Counted from the first letter of the stretch, positions 42,769 to 51,620 are shown. The stretch is 64,000 nucleotides of DNA from Natrinema gelatinilyticum (GCF_024266705.1 NZ_CP100756.1:3162001-3226000), one strand, 5' to 3'. Numbers and translations: made by a program. Notes: generated from the sequence alone by a model not told the origin.

Positions 42769-43602
42769 ATGATCGAAAGCGACTGGAGCGATTGGCTCGT
42801 CCGTGACGTCGCAGACGCGACACCGGATGGGGTCGCGATCTGGTATCTCGGTTGCAACGGGTTCATTTGCAAGGGAACCGAGGGGACGACGATCTACATC
42901 GATCCGTACCTCGGCCTCGGTGATCCGCCGCGGACGGTTCGCATGATTCCGGTGCCGTTCGATCCGAACGACGTCACCGAGGCCGACGCCGTCCTCGCGA
43001 CGCACGAACACACCGACCACGTTCACGGACCGAGCCAAGCGCCTATCCTCGCGAATACGGGTGCATCCCTGTACGCTCCTGACGATAGCATCACAGTCGC
43101 TCGTGAAGACGAGAACTGGACGGCCGAGTGGGACGTCAGGGACGACCAATTGACCGAAATAGCCGAGGGGGAGACGCTCGAGATCGGCGAGTTCACGATC
43201 CACGTCGAGGACGCGTACGATCCCGACGCGACGCACCCGGTGAGCTACGTGATAGAACACGATGCGGGCACGTTCTTCCATGGCGGGGATACCAAACCGA
43301 CCGACGGGTTCGCTCGTATCGGAGACGAGTTCGATATCGATCTCGCGGCGCTCGCCTTCGGAACCGTCGGCCAGATTCCCGACAAGCAGACTCGCGAGCC
43401 GACCCGAACCCGCTGGTACAACGACGAAAATCAGGTCATCGAGTGTGCTGGCGCCCTCGAGTGTGAGCGACTCCTGCCGAGCCACTGGGATATGTGGAAG
43501 GGCCTCACCGCAGATCCGACGGCGCTGCACCATCACGCGCGCAGTTTCGAGCATCCGCGCCGACTCGAAATCGTCGAGATCGGCGACCGCGTCGATCTCT
43601 AA
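42769..43602 (+). CDS. MBL-fold metallo-hydrolase (UlaG-like)
   Basis: A 277-residue metallo-beta-lactamase-fold protein. ATHEHTDHVHGP is the HxHxDH zinc motif, HPVSYVIEHDAGTFFHGGDT gives the next His/Asp ligands and LLPSHWDMWKG the last. DPYLGLGDPPRTVRMIPVPF resembles L-ascorbate-6-phosphate lactonase (UlaG) relatives. Cytosolic; substrate unknown. It stands 69 bp upstream of the next gene and may be co-transcribed with it. Confidence 0.87.
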   Translation: MIESDWSDWLVRDVADATPDGVAIWYLGCNGFICKGTEGTTIYIDPYLGLGDPPRTVRMIPVPFDPNDVTEADAVLATHEHTDHVHGPSQAPILANTGASLYAPDDSITVAREDENWTAEWDVRDDQLTEIAEGETLEIGEFTIHVEDAYDPDATHPVSYVIEHDAGTFFHGGDTKPTDGFARIGDEFDIDLAALAFGTVGQIPDKQTREPTRTRWYNDENQVIECAGALECERLLPSHWDMWKGLTADPTALHHHARSFEHPRRLEIVEIGDRVDL

Positions 43603-43671
43603 TCCTGTCGTTCTATCGATATGAGTCCGTCCGCACAATTTATAGTAATGGTATGGTAACGTTGGTCTCAT

Positions 43672-45420
43672 ATGAGTAGCACCGCCGACACTGACGACGT
43701 GATCGAGATCAGCACAGACGGGATATCCGTCCGGAAATCGTTTACAGCGAACGAATTTCCCGTCCCAGCGATCCGGTTCGAGATCGAATCGAATCGCGAG
43801 GAACCGGTTACGTTTCAGCTTTCGGAAGACGTTCCGTCATCGTTTCCGATGGATCGAGTCGGATTCCACCCGGACTATCACAGCGACGACTGGACGGCTT
43901 TTCAGGACAATCACGTCGAGTTCACCGCGACGCTCGAGCCAAACGAACGCCTCGTAACGGTCTACGGGATTCAACTCCAGGACGAAAGACGAGGCGCAGA
44001 ATTTCTCTCCGAACCGACCGTCGTCGAACGCAGCGGCGACGACGATATCGAGCGGTCGGATGCCGAGGAACTCGACGACGACCTTCTCGGCAACATCGTC
44101 GCTGAGGACCGTAGTCAGGCCGTCAAAGATATGATCAGCGGGGAGACTGAGTCAATGCCAGGTCTCGAGGAACCAGAACCGAGAGGACTCGACGCGGAGG
44201 TCGACCTTGGCGGAGGCATTGGGTCGATCGACGAGACACCGGAGGACTCGGTCGGCCTCGATCTCGATCTCAGCGGTATCGATCCAGACCCGATCGACGT
44301 CGATGCGGACGACCTCGAGGACGAGGGGGATGAACCGCCGGACATCGATCTCGGGTTCGAAGAAGAAGAAATCCCGGGGCCGGAGACCGAATCACCTGCG
44401 ATCGACACGGGCGCTGACAATGCAACCGACCGACTCGGCGTCGATCTCGATATCGGAGGGAGCGTTGACGAGGGGACCACAACCGACTCGTCGGGCGATT
44501 CCGGAATTACAATCGATCTCGGACTCGACGATTCAGAAACCGGCGTCGATGAAGACGATGCGCCGTCCATGGAAACCGATATCGGAGGAGGCGCTGGCGA
44601 GGGGACCCCAGCCGACTCGTCGGACGATTCCGGGATCACAATCGATCTCGGACACGACGATTCAAAACCCAGCGTCGGTGGAGACGATGCGCCGTCCGTA
44701 GAATCCGACCTCGACCCGAAGCCAGTCGGAGAGCCGGATATCGATACGGGGCCGGTTGGAGAGCCCGACCTCAAGTCGGGGCAGGCCGAAACGACCGAAC
44801 GGGCGGAACGAACCAAGGAACCGACCTCCAGCGTCAAGCCCGAAGTTTCCGGTTCGATCGCGGCGCGTCTCGCGACCGAGATCCGTGAGGAATCAGTCGA
44901 CGAGGAGGATCTCGATGTTATTCAGACAGCGCTCGATACAGAACTCGACCCCGAGCCGTCGGGGGGCCACATCGCGAAGATCGACCATCTTCAGTCTCGC
45001 ATCGAGGAGGTCGCCGCCTATACGGACGCACTCGAGACGTTCCTCGAAGAAAATGGCACCGGCGCACAGCTCATCGACGAACTGCAGACCGAATTCGACT
45101 CGCTCGAAGCCGACTTCTCGTCCATGGACGACAGACTCGAGGAGATGAACACCCGGGTCGACGACGTCGAGGCCGATATCGTCGATCTCAGCGACTGGAA
45201 CACTGATCTCGAAGCTGACCTGGGGGCCGTAACGGACGACGTCGACGCCGTCGAGGGGACCGTCGACGAACTCGCAGACAACATCGAGGCCGTCGACGAC
45301 GAGGTCAAATCTGTCGCCGCCGATCTCGAATCGGTAGAGAGTGACCTCGACGACGTCAGATCCGACGTGACCGAGATCCATACGTGGCGCGAGCAGCTCG
45401 GGTCGATGTTCTCCGAATAG
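43672..45420 (+). CDS. Acidic coiled-coil protein with internal tandem repeat
   Basis: A 582-residue haloarchaeal protein. Residues 1-120 are a compact beta-rich domain (ISVRKSFTANEFPVPAIRFE, then EEPVTFQLSED). About 150-400 is a low-complexity Asp/Gly/Ser region holding a 43-residue unit (DIGG...GITIDLG.DDS......DDAPS) repeated twice in tandem. Residues 430-580 form a heptad coiled coil (SLEADFSSMDDRLEEMNTRV through VAADLESVESDLDDVRSDV). I do not recognise a function; architecture suggests a scaffold or cell-architecture protein. Confidence 0.72.
   Translation: MSSTADTDDVIEISTDGISVRKSFTANEFPVPAIRFEIESNREEPVTFQLSEDVPSSFPMDRVGFHPDYHSDDWTAFQDNHVEFTATLEPNERLVTVYGIQLQDERRGAEFLSEPTVVERSGDDDIERSDAEELDDDLLGNIVAEDRSQAVKDMISGETESMPGLEEPEPRGLDAEVDLGGGIGSIDETPEDSVGLDLDLSGIDPDPIDVDADDLEDEGDEPPDIDLGFEEEEIPGPETESPAIDTGADNATDRLGVDLDIGGSVDEGTTTDSSGDSGITIDLGLDDSETGVDEDDAPSMETDIGGGAGEGTPADSSDDSGITIDLGHDDSKPSVGGDDAPSVESDLDPKPVGEPDIDTGPVGEPDLKSGQAETTERAERTKEPTSSVKPEVSGSIAARLATEIREESVDEEDLDVIQTALDTELDPEPSGGHIAKIDHLQSRIEEVAAYTDALETFLEENGTGAQLIDELQTEFDSLEADFSSMDDRLEEMNTRVDDVEADIVDLSDWNTDLEADLGAVTDDVDAVEGTVDELADNIEAVDDEVKSVAADLESVESDLDDVRSDVTEIHTWREQLGSMFSE
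44449..44706 (+). repeat. 129-bp in-frame tandem repeat, two copies
   Basis: The unit starting GATATCGGAGG occurs at 44449 and again at 44578, exactly 129 bp later (43 codons), with about 80-85% identity by eye (shared blocks GAGGGGACC, CCGACTCGTCGG, ACAATCGATCTCGGA, GACGATGCGCCGTCC). Frame preservation implies recent duplication tolerated in a disordered region. Confidence 0.75.
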
Positions 45421-45498
45421 CGCTGTCACGCGCTTCCAGCCGACGCGGACAGGGTTCGGTTTTGGTTTCAGCGTACGTCTATCCCGAAACACAACTCG

Positions 45499-45504
45499 TT
45501 TATC
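45499..45504 (+). promoter_or_regulatory. TATA box of the HisG-like gene
   Basis: TTTATC lies 24-29 bases upstream of the ATG at 45528, as expected for a leaderless transcript. This supports the start codon chosen and argues against a longer reading frame running through the preceding gene end. Confidence 0.5.
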
Positions 45505-45527
45505 CGTCGCCGGTCGAGGACCGGTCG

Positions 45528-46454
45528 ATGGGCGAGACGATACCGATCGCTGTTCCACGCAAGGGCCGGCCGCTCGAGTCGGTTCTCGACCGGCTCGCGA
45601 ATCGACTCGACGTCCCGGAATTAGCGGACGACGTCACGTCGATCCTTCGTCACGAAAAGGCGCTCACGAAGGGGACGATCGATGCCGACGAAACCGACAT
45701 CTATCATCGTCTCGCAGAATACAGTACCGTCGACGATCCGACCGCTCCCGAGTTTACCTTGTTACGGGACGATCGCGCCGGAAAACCGCGCCGAATTGTC
45801 TTCGATAGCGTCACGATCCCGCTCACCGACGTCGAGGGTGCGCCCGACGACACCGAAATTCAGCTCGTGGGGCGTGAGGAGCCCTTTCGCGCCCTTCGAA
45901 CCCACGAATTCGCGCTCGGATTCGACAGCGCCGATCTCGTTCTCGAGGAGGTCGTCGAGTTACGGCCGGAACCGCTCCAACGGATGGCCGACGTGAACGC
46001 TCGAATCAACCCGTCGGACACTGACGTGCAGGTCGTCACCGGACTCGCAGACACGGTCTATCACACGCTGTTGGCTACGCCCGAAGTCGTCCCCGCGGCG
46101 GGATCACTCGACCGGGATTTCCTCGCAGAGTACGAGGGCCCGCTTTGTATCGAGCCGCGGTACGAACGTCTCGTTCAGGCGGTACTCGGGACGCGGACCC
46201 TCGACGGAGTCGAATTCCGCTATCCCGAGGCGGGCCGCGAAGAGGAAGCAGAGATAGCAGACGCGGGACTCGGTGTCTATCTGACCGTCACCGGGTCGAC
46301 CGCACGGGATCACGGCCTCCTGCTCGGCGAACGACTGTTCCCGAGTGAGACCGTTCTGCTCGAAAACACGGTTGAGACCACGGACACGATCAATTTCGTC
46401 CGCTCTGTGGTGAACGGATCTGACCTCGAGACGGAACTCGCTGTGGAACCGTAA
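45528..46454 (+). CDS. HisG-like conserved haloarchaeal protein
   Basis: A 308-residue protein starting MGETIPIAVPRKGRPLESVL, similar to the phosphoribosyl-pyrophosphate side of HisG (IAVPxKGRL). LRTHEFALGFDSADLVLEEV and GLADTVYHTLLATPEVVP resemble the periplasmic-binding-like core, and LGVYLTVTGSTARDHGLLLG resembles a regulatory tail. It lacks the clear HisG catalytic signature, so it is likely a divergent paralogue rather than the histidine enzyme. It follows the coiled-coil gene by 107 bp but has its own TATA box. Confidence 0.6.
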   Translation: MGETIPIAVPRKGRPLESVLDRLANRLDVPELADDVTSILRHEKALTKGTIDADETDIYHRLAEYSTVDDPTAPEFTLLRDDRAGKPRRIVFDSVTIPLTDVEGAPDDTEIQLVGREEPFRALRTHEFALGFDSADLVLEEVVELRPEPLQRMADVNARINPSDTDVQVVTGLADTVYHTLLATPEVVPAAGSLDRDFLAEYEGPLCIEPRYERLVQAVLGTRTLDGVEFRYPEAGREEEAEIADAGLGVYLTVTGSTARDHGLLLGERLFPSETVLLENTVETTDTINFVRSVVNGSDLETELAVEP

Positions 46455-46460
46455 CTCGAA

Positions 46461-46478
46461 CCCCGAATTCGAACGGGG
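46461..46478. terminator. Hairpin after the HisG-like gene
   Basis: CCCCG-AATTCGAA-CGGGG lies 7 bases after the stop codon at 46454. There is no immediate U-run, though GTTTTTG follows about 30 bases later; archaeal terminators rely on the U-tract, so the call is weak. Confidence 0.3.
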
Positions 46479-46722
46479 CGCTGGCCGAATCTGCTCGACG
46501 ATGCAGTTCGTGTTTTTGCAGCTTCGTGTGTTGCAGTTACCGGGCATTCTGTCGCTATTCCATATTAATTTGATATAGCTTCATGGAGTTTATGCGCTCG
46601 AAATCTGTCTCGATAACTGGGTCGATATGGAGTACTAACTCCGACTACGACGCTGAAATTTCGCCAAACGATTCCGCCGCGAGTGCCGTCTCCGGCCCTT
46701 ACGACTCCGTTGAGGGATTCGA

Positions 46723-47769
46723 TTATGCAGTGACGGCGTAGATGTGAGCGAGATACGTTTCCCGAACGCGGTCGCCCCAGTTATGGGTGTACGTGTCGAT
46801 GACGTCACCGGCGACGTCACCGCGAAGGTACTGAACGATCCCTCGATCACCGGTTCGGTCCCGAAGATGCGTGGTGAAGAAGTGCCGGAAGTAGTGTGGT
46901 GTGACGTTCTCCCGGGTTCCACCGCCAGTCCGGTACCATCCGCGCCTTCGTGCGTGTTTTTCTACGATATAGCGAACGTCCGATGGAGAGAGCCGTTTCC
47001 CCCACGAATCACCAGTATCGAGAAAGAGCGGCCGAGCCGGCGATACCGCATCCGGACGGATCGCGAGCCACTCGAGCAACACGCGCTCCAGTTCTTCGTC
47101 CACCGGAACGACCGTGTCTCGCTTTCGTTTGTTTGAGGCCGTCCGTTCTTCGCCGTTGACGACCGTTCCACGGGCTGGCTCCGCCGAAACAAACAGCGAG
47201 GACGATCGGCGTTCGAGTCCGACGCGGGGTGTCCAATCGATGTCGAGGTTCCCTGATTTGAAATTTAGATCTCGAAGGTCGAGGTTACAGAGTTCGCCGA
47301 CACGCATCCCCGTCTTCAGAAGTGCGATCACGACAGCTCGCTCCAGTGGGTGTCCGATCTCGGCGACGAACGACCGCATTTCCGGAACCGACAGATCACG
47401 CCTCGTGGGGTTCGTATCGATCGATTCGGGCAGTTCTTCCATCACGAGTCCCATCGGATTGGCTTCGAAGACACCGACTCGAGTCATATAGTCGTAAAAT
47501 CTATTGAGATAAGAGGCGTACGTCGCGATTGTACTGGTTTCGAACTCACCGCGTAGTGAGTGGATCCAGGCCATACACTCCCGTCGCTCCGGCGCGGCGA
47601 CCGAATCGACGTCGAAGCGTTCGTCGACGAACCTCTCGAACTGTCGAAGCACGCGCTCGTAGGCCTCGATCGTCCGTTCGCTCTTGCCGTGGTATCGCTG
47701 GTCGTCGAGAAAATACGAGATAGGGTCGTCGACCTCCTCCGGCGGCGCCCCACCGGGGTCAGTCGCCAT
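46723..47769 (-). CDS. Xer-type tyrosine recombinase
   Basis: A 348-residue integrase/recombinase. A SAM-like N-terminal domain (SYFLDDQRYHGKSERTIEAY) precedes the catalytic domain with R156 (KTGMRVGEL), H292 and R295 (TPHYFRHFF) and the nucleophile Tyr327 (DTYTHNW). The fifth-position region reads YLRGDVAGD instead of the common LGH. An Arg/Ser-rich stretch (184-215) lengthens the part between the first Arg and the Lys. The start at 47769 overlaps the end of the DUF5805-type gene. Without phage genes nearby it looks like a chromosomal XerA-like resolvase. Confidence 0.88.
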   Translation of the reverse strand: MATDPGGAPPEEVDDPISYFLDDQRYHGKSERTIEAYERVLRQFERFVDERFDVDSVAAPERRECMAWIHSLRGEFETSTIATYASYLNRFYDYMTRVGVFEANPMGLVMEELPESIDTNPTRRDLSVPEMRSFVAEIGHPLERAVVIALLKTGMRVGELCNLDLRDLNFKSGNLDIDWTPRVGLERRSSSLFVSAEPARGTVVNGEERTASNKRKRDTVVPVDEELERVLLEWLAIRPDAVSPARPLFLDTGDSWGKRLSPSDVRYIVEKHARRRGWYRTGGGTRENVTPHYFRHFFTTHLRDRTGDRGIVQYLRGDVAGDVIDTYTHNWGDRVRETYLAHIYAVTA

Positions 47770-48154
47770 CGTCACCACCGTCGACCGTGGTGTATCCTCC
47801 GTGGCGCCCGCTGTATCGGATTCGATTGTTCGTCTGCAGTTGTTCGATCGTCTCGTCCAGTCGTGATTCGATGTCCTCGGAGACCGCATCGAGAAGTTCG
47901 TCCCACGAATACGTGTCAGCAGAGAGTAACTCGAGAACCTGTGTTTCGAGGCCGTTACCCCCAGGGTCTGGGTCCGAAGAAGAGGGTTCCGTCGTGTCGG
48001 GTTCGAACCCTTTTCGACCGGCCTGAACCATCGTTCTGACGAATTCGCTTTGACTCATCTCGAGGCTGTCTGCGTGGGATTGCCACTCCGACTTCTGGTA
48101 GGCCGGGACGTACGTTTTGACAGCAGTTCGAGATGTATCCGACGATTCGCTCAT
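47759..48154 (-). CDS. DUF5805-type partner of the Xer recombinase
   Basis: A 131-residue protein starting MSESSDTSRTAVKTYVPAYQ and continuing KSEWQSHADSLEMSQSEFVR with a ribbon-helix-helix-like segment. A C-terminal helix-turn pattern (ELLSADTYSWDELLDAVSED to LQTNNRIRYSGRHGGYTTV) looks like a winged helix. In haloarchaea this family regularly precedes a Xer-type gene; the overlap (47759-47769) implies translational coupling and a shared complex. A start 39 bases upstream (MGRLKVIAFD) is possible. Confidence 0.75.
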   Translation of the reverse strand: MSESSDTSRTAVKTYVPAYQKSEWQSHADSLEMSQSEFVRTMVQAGRKGFEPDTTEPSSSDPDPGGNGLETQVLELLSADTYSWDELLDAVSEDIESRLDETIEQLQTNNRIRYSGRHGGYTTVDGGDDGD

Positions 48155-48252
48155 ATCTTCGGTATCAAACGCGATGACCTTCAATCTACCCATAAATTGA
48201 GCTAAGGGACTTTATCTCGATTTGTGTGCCTAATCTCACGCCGCAAGTATGC

Positions 48253-48316
48253 CCACAATTGGATATTATATCCACATTTGGGATACTGTTTCGGATATTA
48301 ACTCCACACTATTGGG
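48253..48316. promoter_or_regulatory. Repeated CCACA-TTGG elements upstream of DUF5805-xer
   Basis: CCACAATTGG (48253-48262), CCACATTTGGG (48272-48282) and CCACACTATTGGG (48304-48316) repeat an imperfect palindrome. TGGATAT-T-ATATCCA (48260-48274) is a perfect palindrome overlapping the first two. They lie 60-160 bases upstream of the operon and may be an operator or a recombinase site. Confidence 0.45.
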
Positions 48317-48491
48317 CCCACTATTCGAGATATGATTGTTGGGCACGACTATCTCGACCGGGAGAGTTGCATGTCGATCCAGACGAAAAATGGACAGTTC
48401 GCCGTCTTTTCATTACCGCAGACGGTGACGGACGGTCGGTTGCCGAGCCTTCGATTGCGTCTTCGTTGCGAGTAAACTGGCCTATCGTAGT

Positions 48492-48699
48492 GATTTACGA
48501 TCGGACTACGAGAATGCCCCAGGGCGTGACCCCGAGGCGATTCACACCTTCCGCTGACGCATATTTCCCACCGCTTCTGCCTTCCGTTCGCCGTCTCTCA
48601 GCTGTCTCCGGAGGAGTCTCGATACGTCGCCCGTCCGACGGACACACCGTCCGAAGCGAGCGCCCGAATGGGCGTGAGCAGGGCGGGGAGGATGTCAAG
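48492..48699 (-). mobile_element. IS200/IS605-type mini-element without transposase (repeat R2, copy b)
   Basis: Read on the minus strand, one end is CTTGACATCCTCCCCGCCC (48699-48681), the typical left end of many IS200/IS605 elements, and the other is GTGAATCGCCTCGGGGTCAC continuing to GGCATTCTCG (48545-48510), repeated at 24562 and 41663. Only about 190 bp separate the ends, so it is a deletion derivative (MITE) that would need TnpA in trans. No ORF of TnpA or TnpB is kept. Confidence 0.6.
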
Positions 48700-49076
48700 A
48701 CTGAGTCCACAGTGGAACTATACTCGGCTGAAGCGGCGCAGTTCGGCCTCCTCCTTTCGGAGACGGAGAAGCGTTCATCGGACGGGAGACTGCTTTCAGG
48801 AGACACGGTGGCCGGTTCCATCGCACCCCGTCTGCTCACCTTATTCTCTGCGTTCATTCCGGATCGGTGCACGAGCAAACCCACGAAGGAAACTCGTGGA
48901 CGATTCGGGCGAAACGGTACACGGCTCCGACGGAATAGTTCTGACTGTATACCTATTTGATGTCCCTGTATTGTTATTTGCTACTTCATGGCATCAGACG
49001 CCGACTGAGGACGACCACACAAACTCTATTTCGCTATACAGAATTATTTGAGTGACAATACTTCGTGGATTCCCGA

Positions 49077-50669
49077 TCACCGCTCGGTGTCGTCAGGTTG
49101 CCAGTCATCCATCGGTTCGCTCGAGTCTCGAAACCATCCGTCCCTCATCCGGTCTCGTTTTCGCGCGCGGAGGCGGTCCTGAAGCCGTTCTTCGATTTCG
49201 GCTTGAATTTCGAGTCCGCGATCCGCATCGACGTCGTGGGCTGTCGCCGCTCGACCGAAGAACGAGGCTGAACTCGCGGTGTCTGCCGTCACGCTGGCGA
49301 GCCGTCTTCGCCGCTGAAAGATCGTCGCTTCGTGGAGGACGGCCTGCACTCGGTAATGTGGGACGATTTTCGTCGTCCGCCGCCAGAATCCCGTGCGCGT
49401 CAGCAAAAACCGATCGCCGACCTGAAACCCTCGATTCGCCCATTTCAGATGCGCCGCGATTGGAACGACGACAGCGATCACGAGAAGGACGTACCACTGT
49501 CGAACGACGGCAGTGTACCGCGCTCCAAGATATGCGACGGTAACGACGGCGGCAAGAACGAGCAGGTACCGGACCGCATACCGTTCTCTGGCCCGTTTCG
49601 GCGGGGATTCGAGGTCCACCGGCCCGAAGGGTTCAATCGCCCGCGCGAGCGCGGTCACGCGCTCGGTGTCCGCGAGCGGAATCGCAGATTCCGTGCCGCG
49701 CGACTCCTGTCCGGGTGCGTACCCGGCCGTCTCGACGCTCAGTGCCGCAAAGCCAAACCATCGAAACGGAATCGACTCGGAGATCGTAAGCGTCTGGACC
49801 TTCTCGAGGGGGATCGTCCCGCTGTACCGTTGGAGGAGCCCACGTTCGTAATAGAGCTCGTCGCCGACGCGAGTGAGACGGAACCCGTAGTAGCGGGTGA
49901 ACGTGAGTGCTGCACTGAGGATCCAGGCGGCGAGCACGAAGGCCACGAGTCCCCAGACGAGTGCACCCAGTCCCGTTGCCGGTCCCGGTAGCTCCGCGGG
50001 CCGATCGACCGGAATCAACGTAGTGGGATCGAACCCGCTGGCGAAAGAGAGCGCGATACCGCCAAGCACGCTCGCTCCTGGGTCGATCGTGAAGACGCTC
50101 AGGATCGTGAGTTCGCGCGGCTGGATTTCGAACAGGACGTCTTCGTCCTCGGCCGTTGTCGTCTCGTGTGAAGCGGCGCGGTCTTCGTCCGCGGACGCAT
50201 CGGCGCTATCGGTTTCGGTGCGAGCGCTACGTCTCAGTTGCCGTCTGAGACGGCGGGCCTCCGTTTCATCCACGTACCGCAGACTGACTTCGGTCTCGCC
50301 GCCGCCGGCGGTTTCGATGTGGACCGCGGCGATACCGACGACTCGTTCGACGACGTTCTGTCTGATATCGACGTTTTGAATTCGCCCCAGGGGGAGTTCA
50401 CGATCCCGACGCGAAATCACCCCGGACGTGACGTCGAAGGTGTCCTCGGTGAGTTCGTACCGGAACCGCTGGTAATAGGCGAACTCGTAGACGATACCCG
50501 TGACGATACCGAACGCGACGAGACCGAAAACCGACAGCAGGTCCATCCCGTTCCCGCCCGGCGAGACGACGACGCCGACGACGAAAAACACGAACCCGGT
50601 ATTGAGGCTCCGCGAGAGCGACCGGACGGCGATAGACGCTGGATGGAGCTTTCTCATCTCGCCGCTCAC
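49077..50669 (-). CDS. YdbT-like membrane protein with bacterial PH domains (pair 1, long subunit)
   Basis: A 530-residue membrane protein. It has an N-terminal TM pair (TGFVFFVVGVVV, LVAFGIVTGIVYEFAYYQ), then PH-type beta domain 1 (FRYELTEDTFDVTSGVISRR, LGRIQNVDIRQNVVERVVGI, HIETAGGGETEVSL), a second TM pair and PH domain 2 (FRLTRVGDELYYERGLLQRY, GTIPLEKVQTLTISESIPFR), then a third (RTGFWRRTTKIVPHYRVQAV). This is the YdbT/YdbS (bPH2) family. It overlaps the short partner by 4 nt and is a paralogue of 55032-56636. In Bacillus relatives protect against lantibiotics; role here unknown. Confidence 0.87.
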   Translation of the reverse strand: MSGEMRKLHPASIAVRSLSRSLNTGFVFFVVGVVVSPGGNGMDLLSVFGLVAFGIVTGIVYEFAYYQRFRYELTEDTFDVTSGVISRRDRELPLGRIQNVDIRQNVVERVVGIAAVHIETAGGGETEVSLRYVDETEARRLRRQLRRSARTETDSADASADEDRAASHETTTAEDEDVLFEIQPRELTILSVFTIDPGASVLGGIALSFASGFDPTTLIPVDRPAELPGPATGLGALVWGLVAFVLAAWILSAALTFTRYYGFRLTRVGDELYYERGLLQRYSGTIPLEKVQTLTISESIPFRWFGFAALSVETAGYAPGQESRGTESAIPLADTERVTALARAIEPFGPVDLESPPKRARERYAVRYLLVLAAVVTVAYLGARYTAVVRQWYVLLVIAVVVPIAAHLKWANRGFQVGDRFLLTRTGFWRRTTKIVPHYRVQAVLHEATIFQRRRRLASVTADTASSASFFGRAATAHDVDADRGLEIQAEIEERLQDRLRARKRDRMRDGWFRDSSEPMDDWQPDDTER

Positions 50670-51154
50670 ACTGCATCTTCTCCCGCGCTCTCGATTGCGA
50701 GTCGACGCAACGCTTCCTGTAAATCTTCGGCGCGTGCAGGCGTCAGTCCGGGAATGGCGACGTCCGAACTCCGCGAACCGGCGGTAAAGACGACGACCGT
50801 CGCGAGGCCAACGGTTCGCTCAAGTGGCGACCGCCGTGAGTCGACGTGCTGCACACGAACGTACGGGACGACCGTCTGGATCCTCGTAAAGACCCCGCGT
50901 TTGATGTACAGATCGTCGTCGCGGAGATCGAACCGCCAGACGGAGTACCGTCGCCAGGCGACAAAGACTCGAACAACGGCCAGTACGATAACGACGGCAG
51001 CCACCGCCGGAACGAAGACACTCGGTACGGGGACCCAGAGATCAGTGCGGGAAAGCGCGATCGCCCCGCCCACGACGAACCCGCCGAAGATCGCGGCTCG
51101 AGCGAATGCGAGGACGAGCCAGACGACTCGAACCCGCGGGGTGAGCCGTTCCAT
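50666..51154 (-). CDS. YdbS-like membrane PH-domain protein (pair 1, short subunit)
   Basis: A 162-residue protein with two TM helices (LVLAFARAAIFGGFVVGGAI, VFVPAVAAVVIVLAVVRVFV) and one bPH2 domain: VWRFDLRDDDLYIKRGVFTR, IQTVVPYVRVQHVDSRRSPL, ERTVGLATVVVFTAGSRSSD, VAIPGLTPARAEDLQEALRR. It is the partner of the long subunit, with a 4-nt overlap, and is a close paralogue of 56638-57099. Confidence 0.87.
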   Translation of the reverse strand: MERLTPRVRVVWLVLAFARAAIFGGFVVGGAIALSRTDLWVPVPSVFVPAVAAVVIVLAVVRVFVAWRRYSVWRFDLRDDDLYIKRGVFTRIQTVVPYVRVQHVDSRRSPLERTVGLATVVVFTAGSRSSDVAIPGLTPARAEDLQEALRRLAIESAGEDAV

Positions 51155-51386
51155 ACGTGTCTCGACGGAACAAACGGGATTAAAGGGTGGGAAAGCGGCG
51201 GCAATTCTCAGGGCGTGAGAGACCGGCGGAACGACATCGGCTTATCGCCTCGATCGCTCGACGAGTCGCCGTGAGGGCGGCGGTACGACCACGACGTCGG
51301 TCGAGCGAAAAAATTCGGTCGTGCCAGGAGCGGCTGCGTACTCTCGTTCGTTCGGCGGGGGCCGCGGGAAAATCGGGGGAAGGGCG

Positions 51387-51620
51387 TCAGTGGGTCGCGG
51401 TCCGGACGTCTTCGACACGATACAAATCTTCCTGGAGTCCGTCCCCGTCACAGTCCTCGTTCGGACACTCGTAGTGCCACCCATCCTGGGTCGCTTCCGC
51501 TTCTCGGAATCGATCACCACATACCTGACAGAAAAGTTGTCCCTTTTTGCACGTATCTCGGTGTAACTCAAGGGCGAGCTCCGTCTGAAACGACTGGTTG
51601 CAGTTACGACAGGTGTACAT
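51387..51620 (-). CDS. C2H2-type zinc-finger protein
   Basis: A 77-residue protein starting MYTCRNCNQSFQTELALELH, then RDTCKKGQLFCQVCGDRFRE and a C-terminal CPNEDCDGDGLQEDLYRVED. The first module (CxxC-12-HxxxC) is a C2H2/C2HC finger, and the CQVCG...CPNEDC set a second zinc ribbon. An in-frame ATG at 51644 would add eight residues; GGAATAAAAG at 51661-51670 (minus strand) is a TATA candidate compatible with either. Likely nucleic-acid or protein binding; target unknown. Confidence 0.75.
   Translation of the reverse strand: MYTCRNCNQSFQTELALELHRDTCKKGQLFCQVCGDRFREAEATQDGWHYECPNEDCDGDGLQEDLYRVEDVRTATH

Larger units (their letters stand above)
48194..49076. other. 880-bp accessory region upstream of the recombinase operon
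   Basis: 48194-48330 is AT-rich and carries the repeat array annotated at 48253-48316. 48490-48700 holds an IS200/IS605-type mini-element. 48700-49076 has no gene or structure I can support; its reading frames have Ser/Arg-rich shadow composition and it ends in the AT-rich stretch ATTATTTGAGTGACAATAC. Confidence 0.45.

Noticed and set aside
46723..48154. The Xer-type gene as the integrase of a provirus or integrated plasmid
   Set aside because: No tRNA attachment site, no phage structural or replication genes and no flanking direct repeat were found; the DUF5805-Xer pair appears to be chromosomal.
48226..48960. A 244-codon plus-strand frame over the recombinase upstream region
   Set aside because: It crosses an AT-rich operator region and an IS200/IS605-type mini-element, has mixed composition and no motif.
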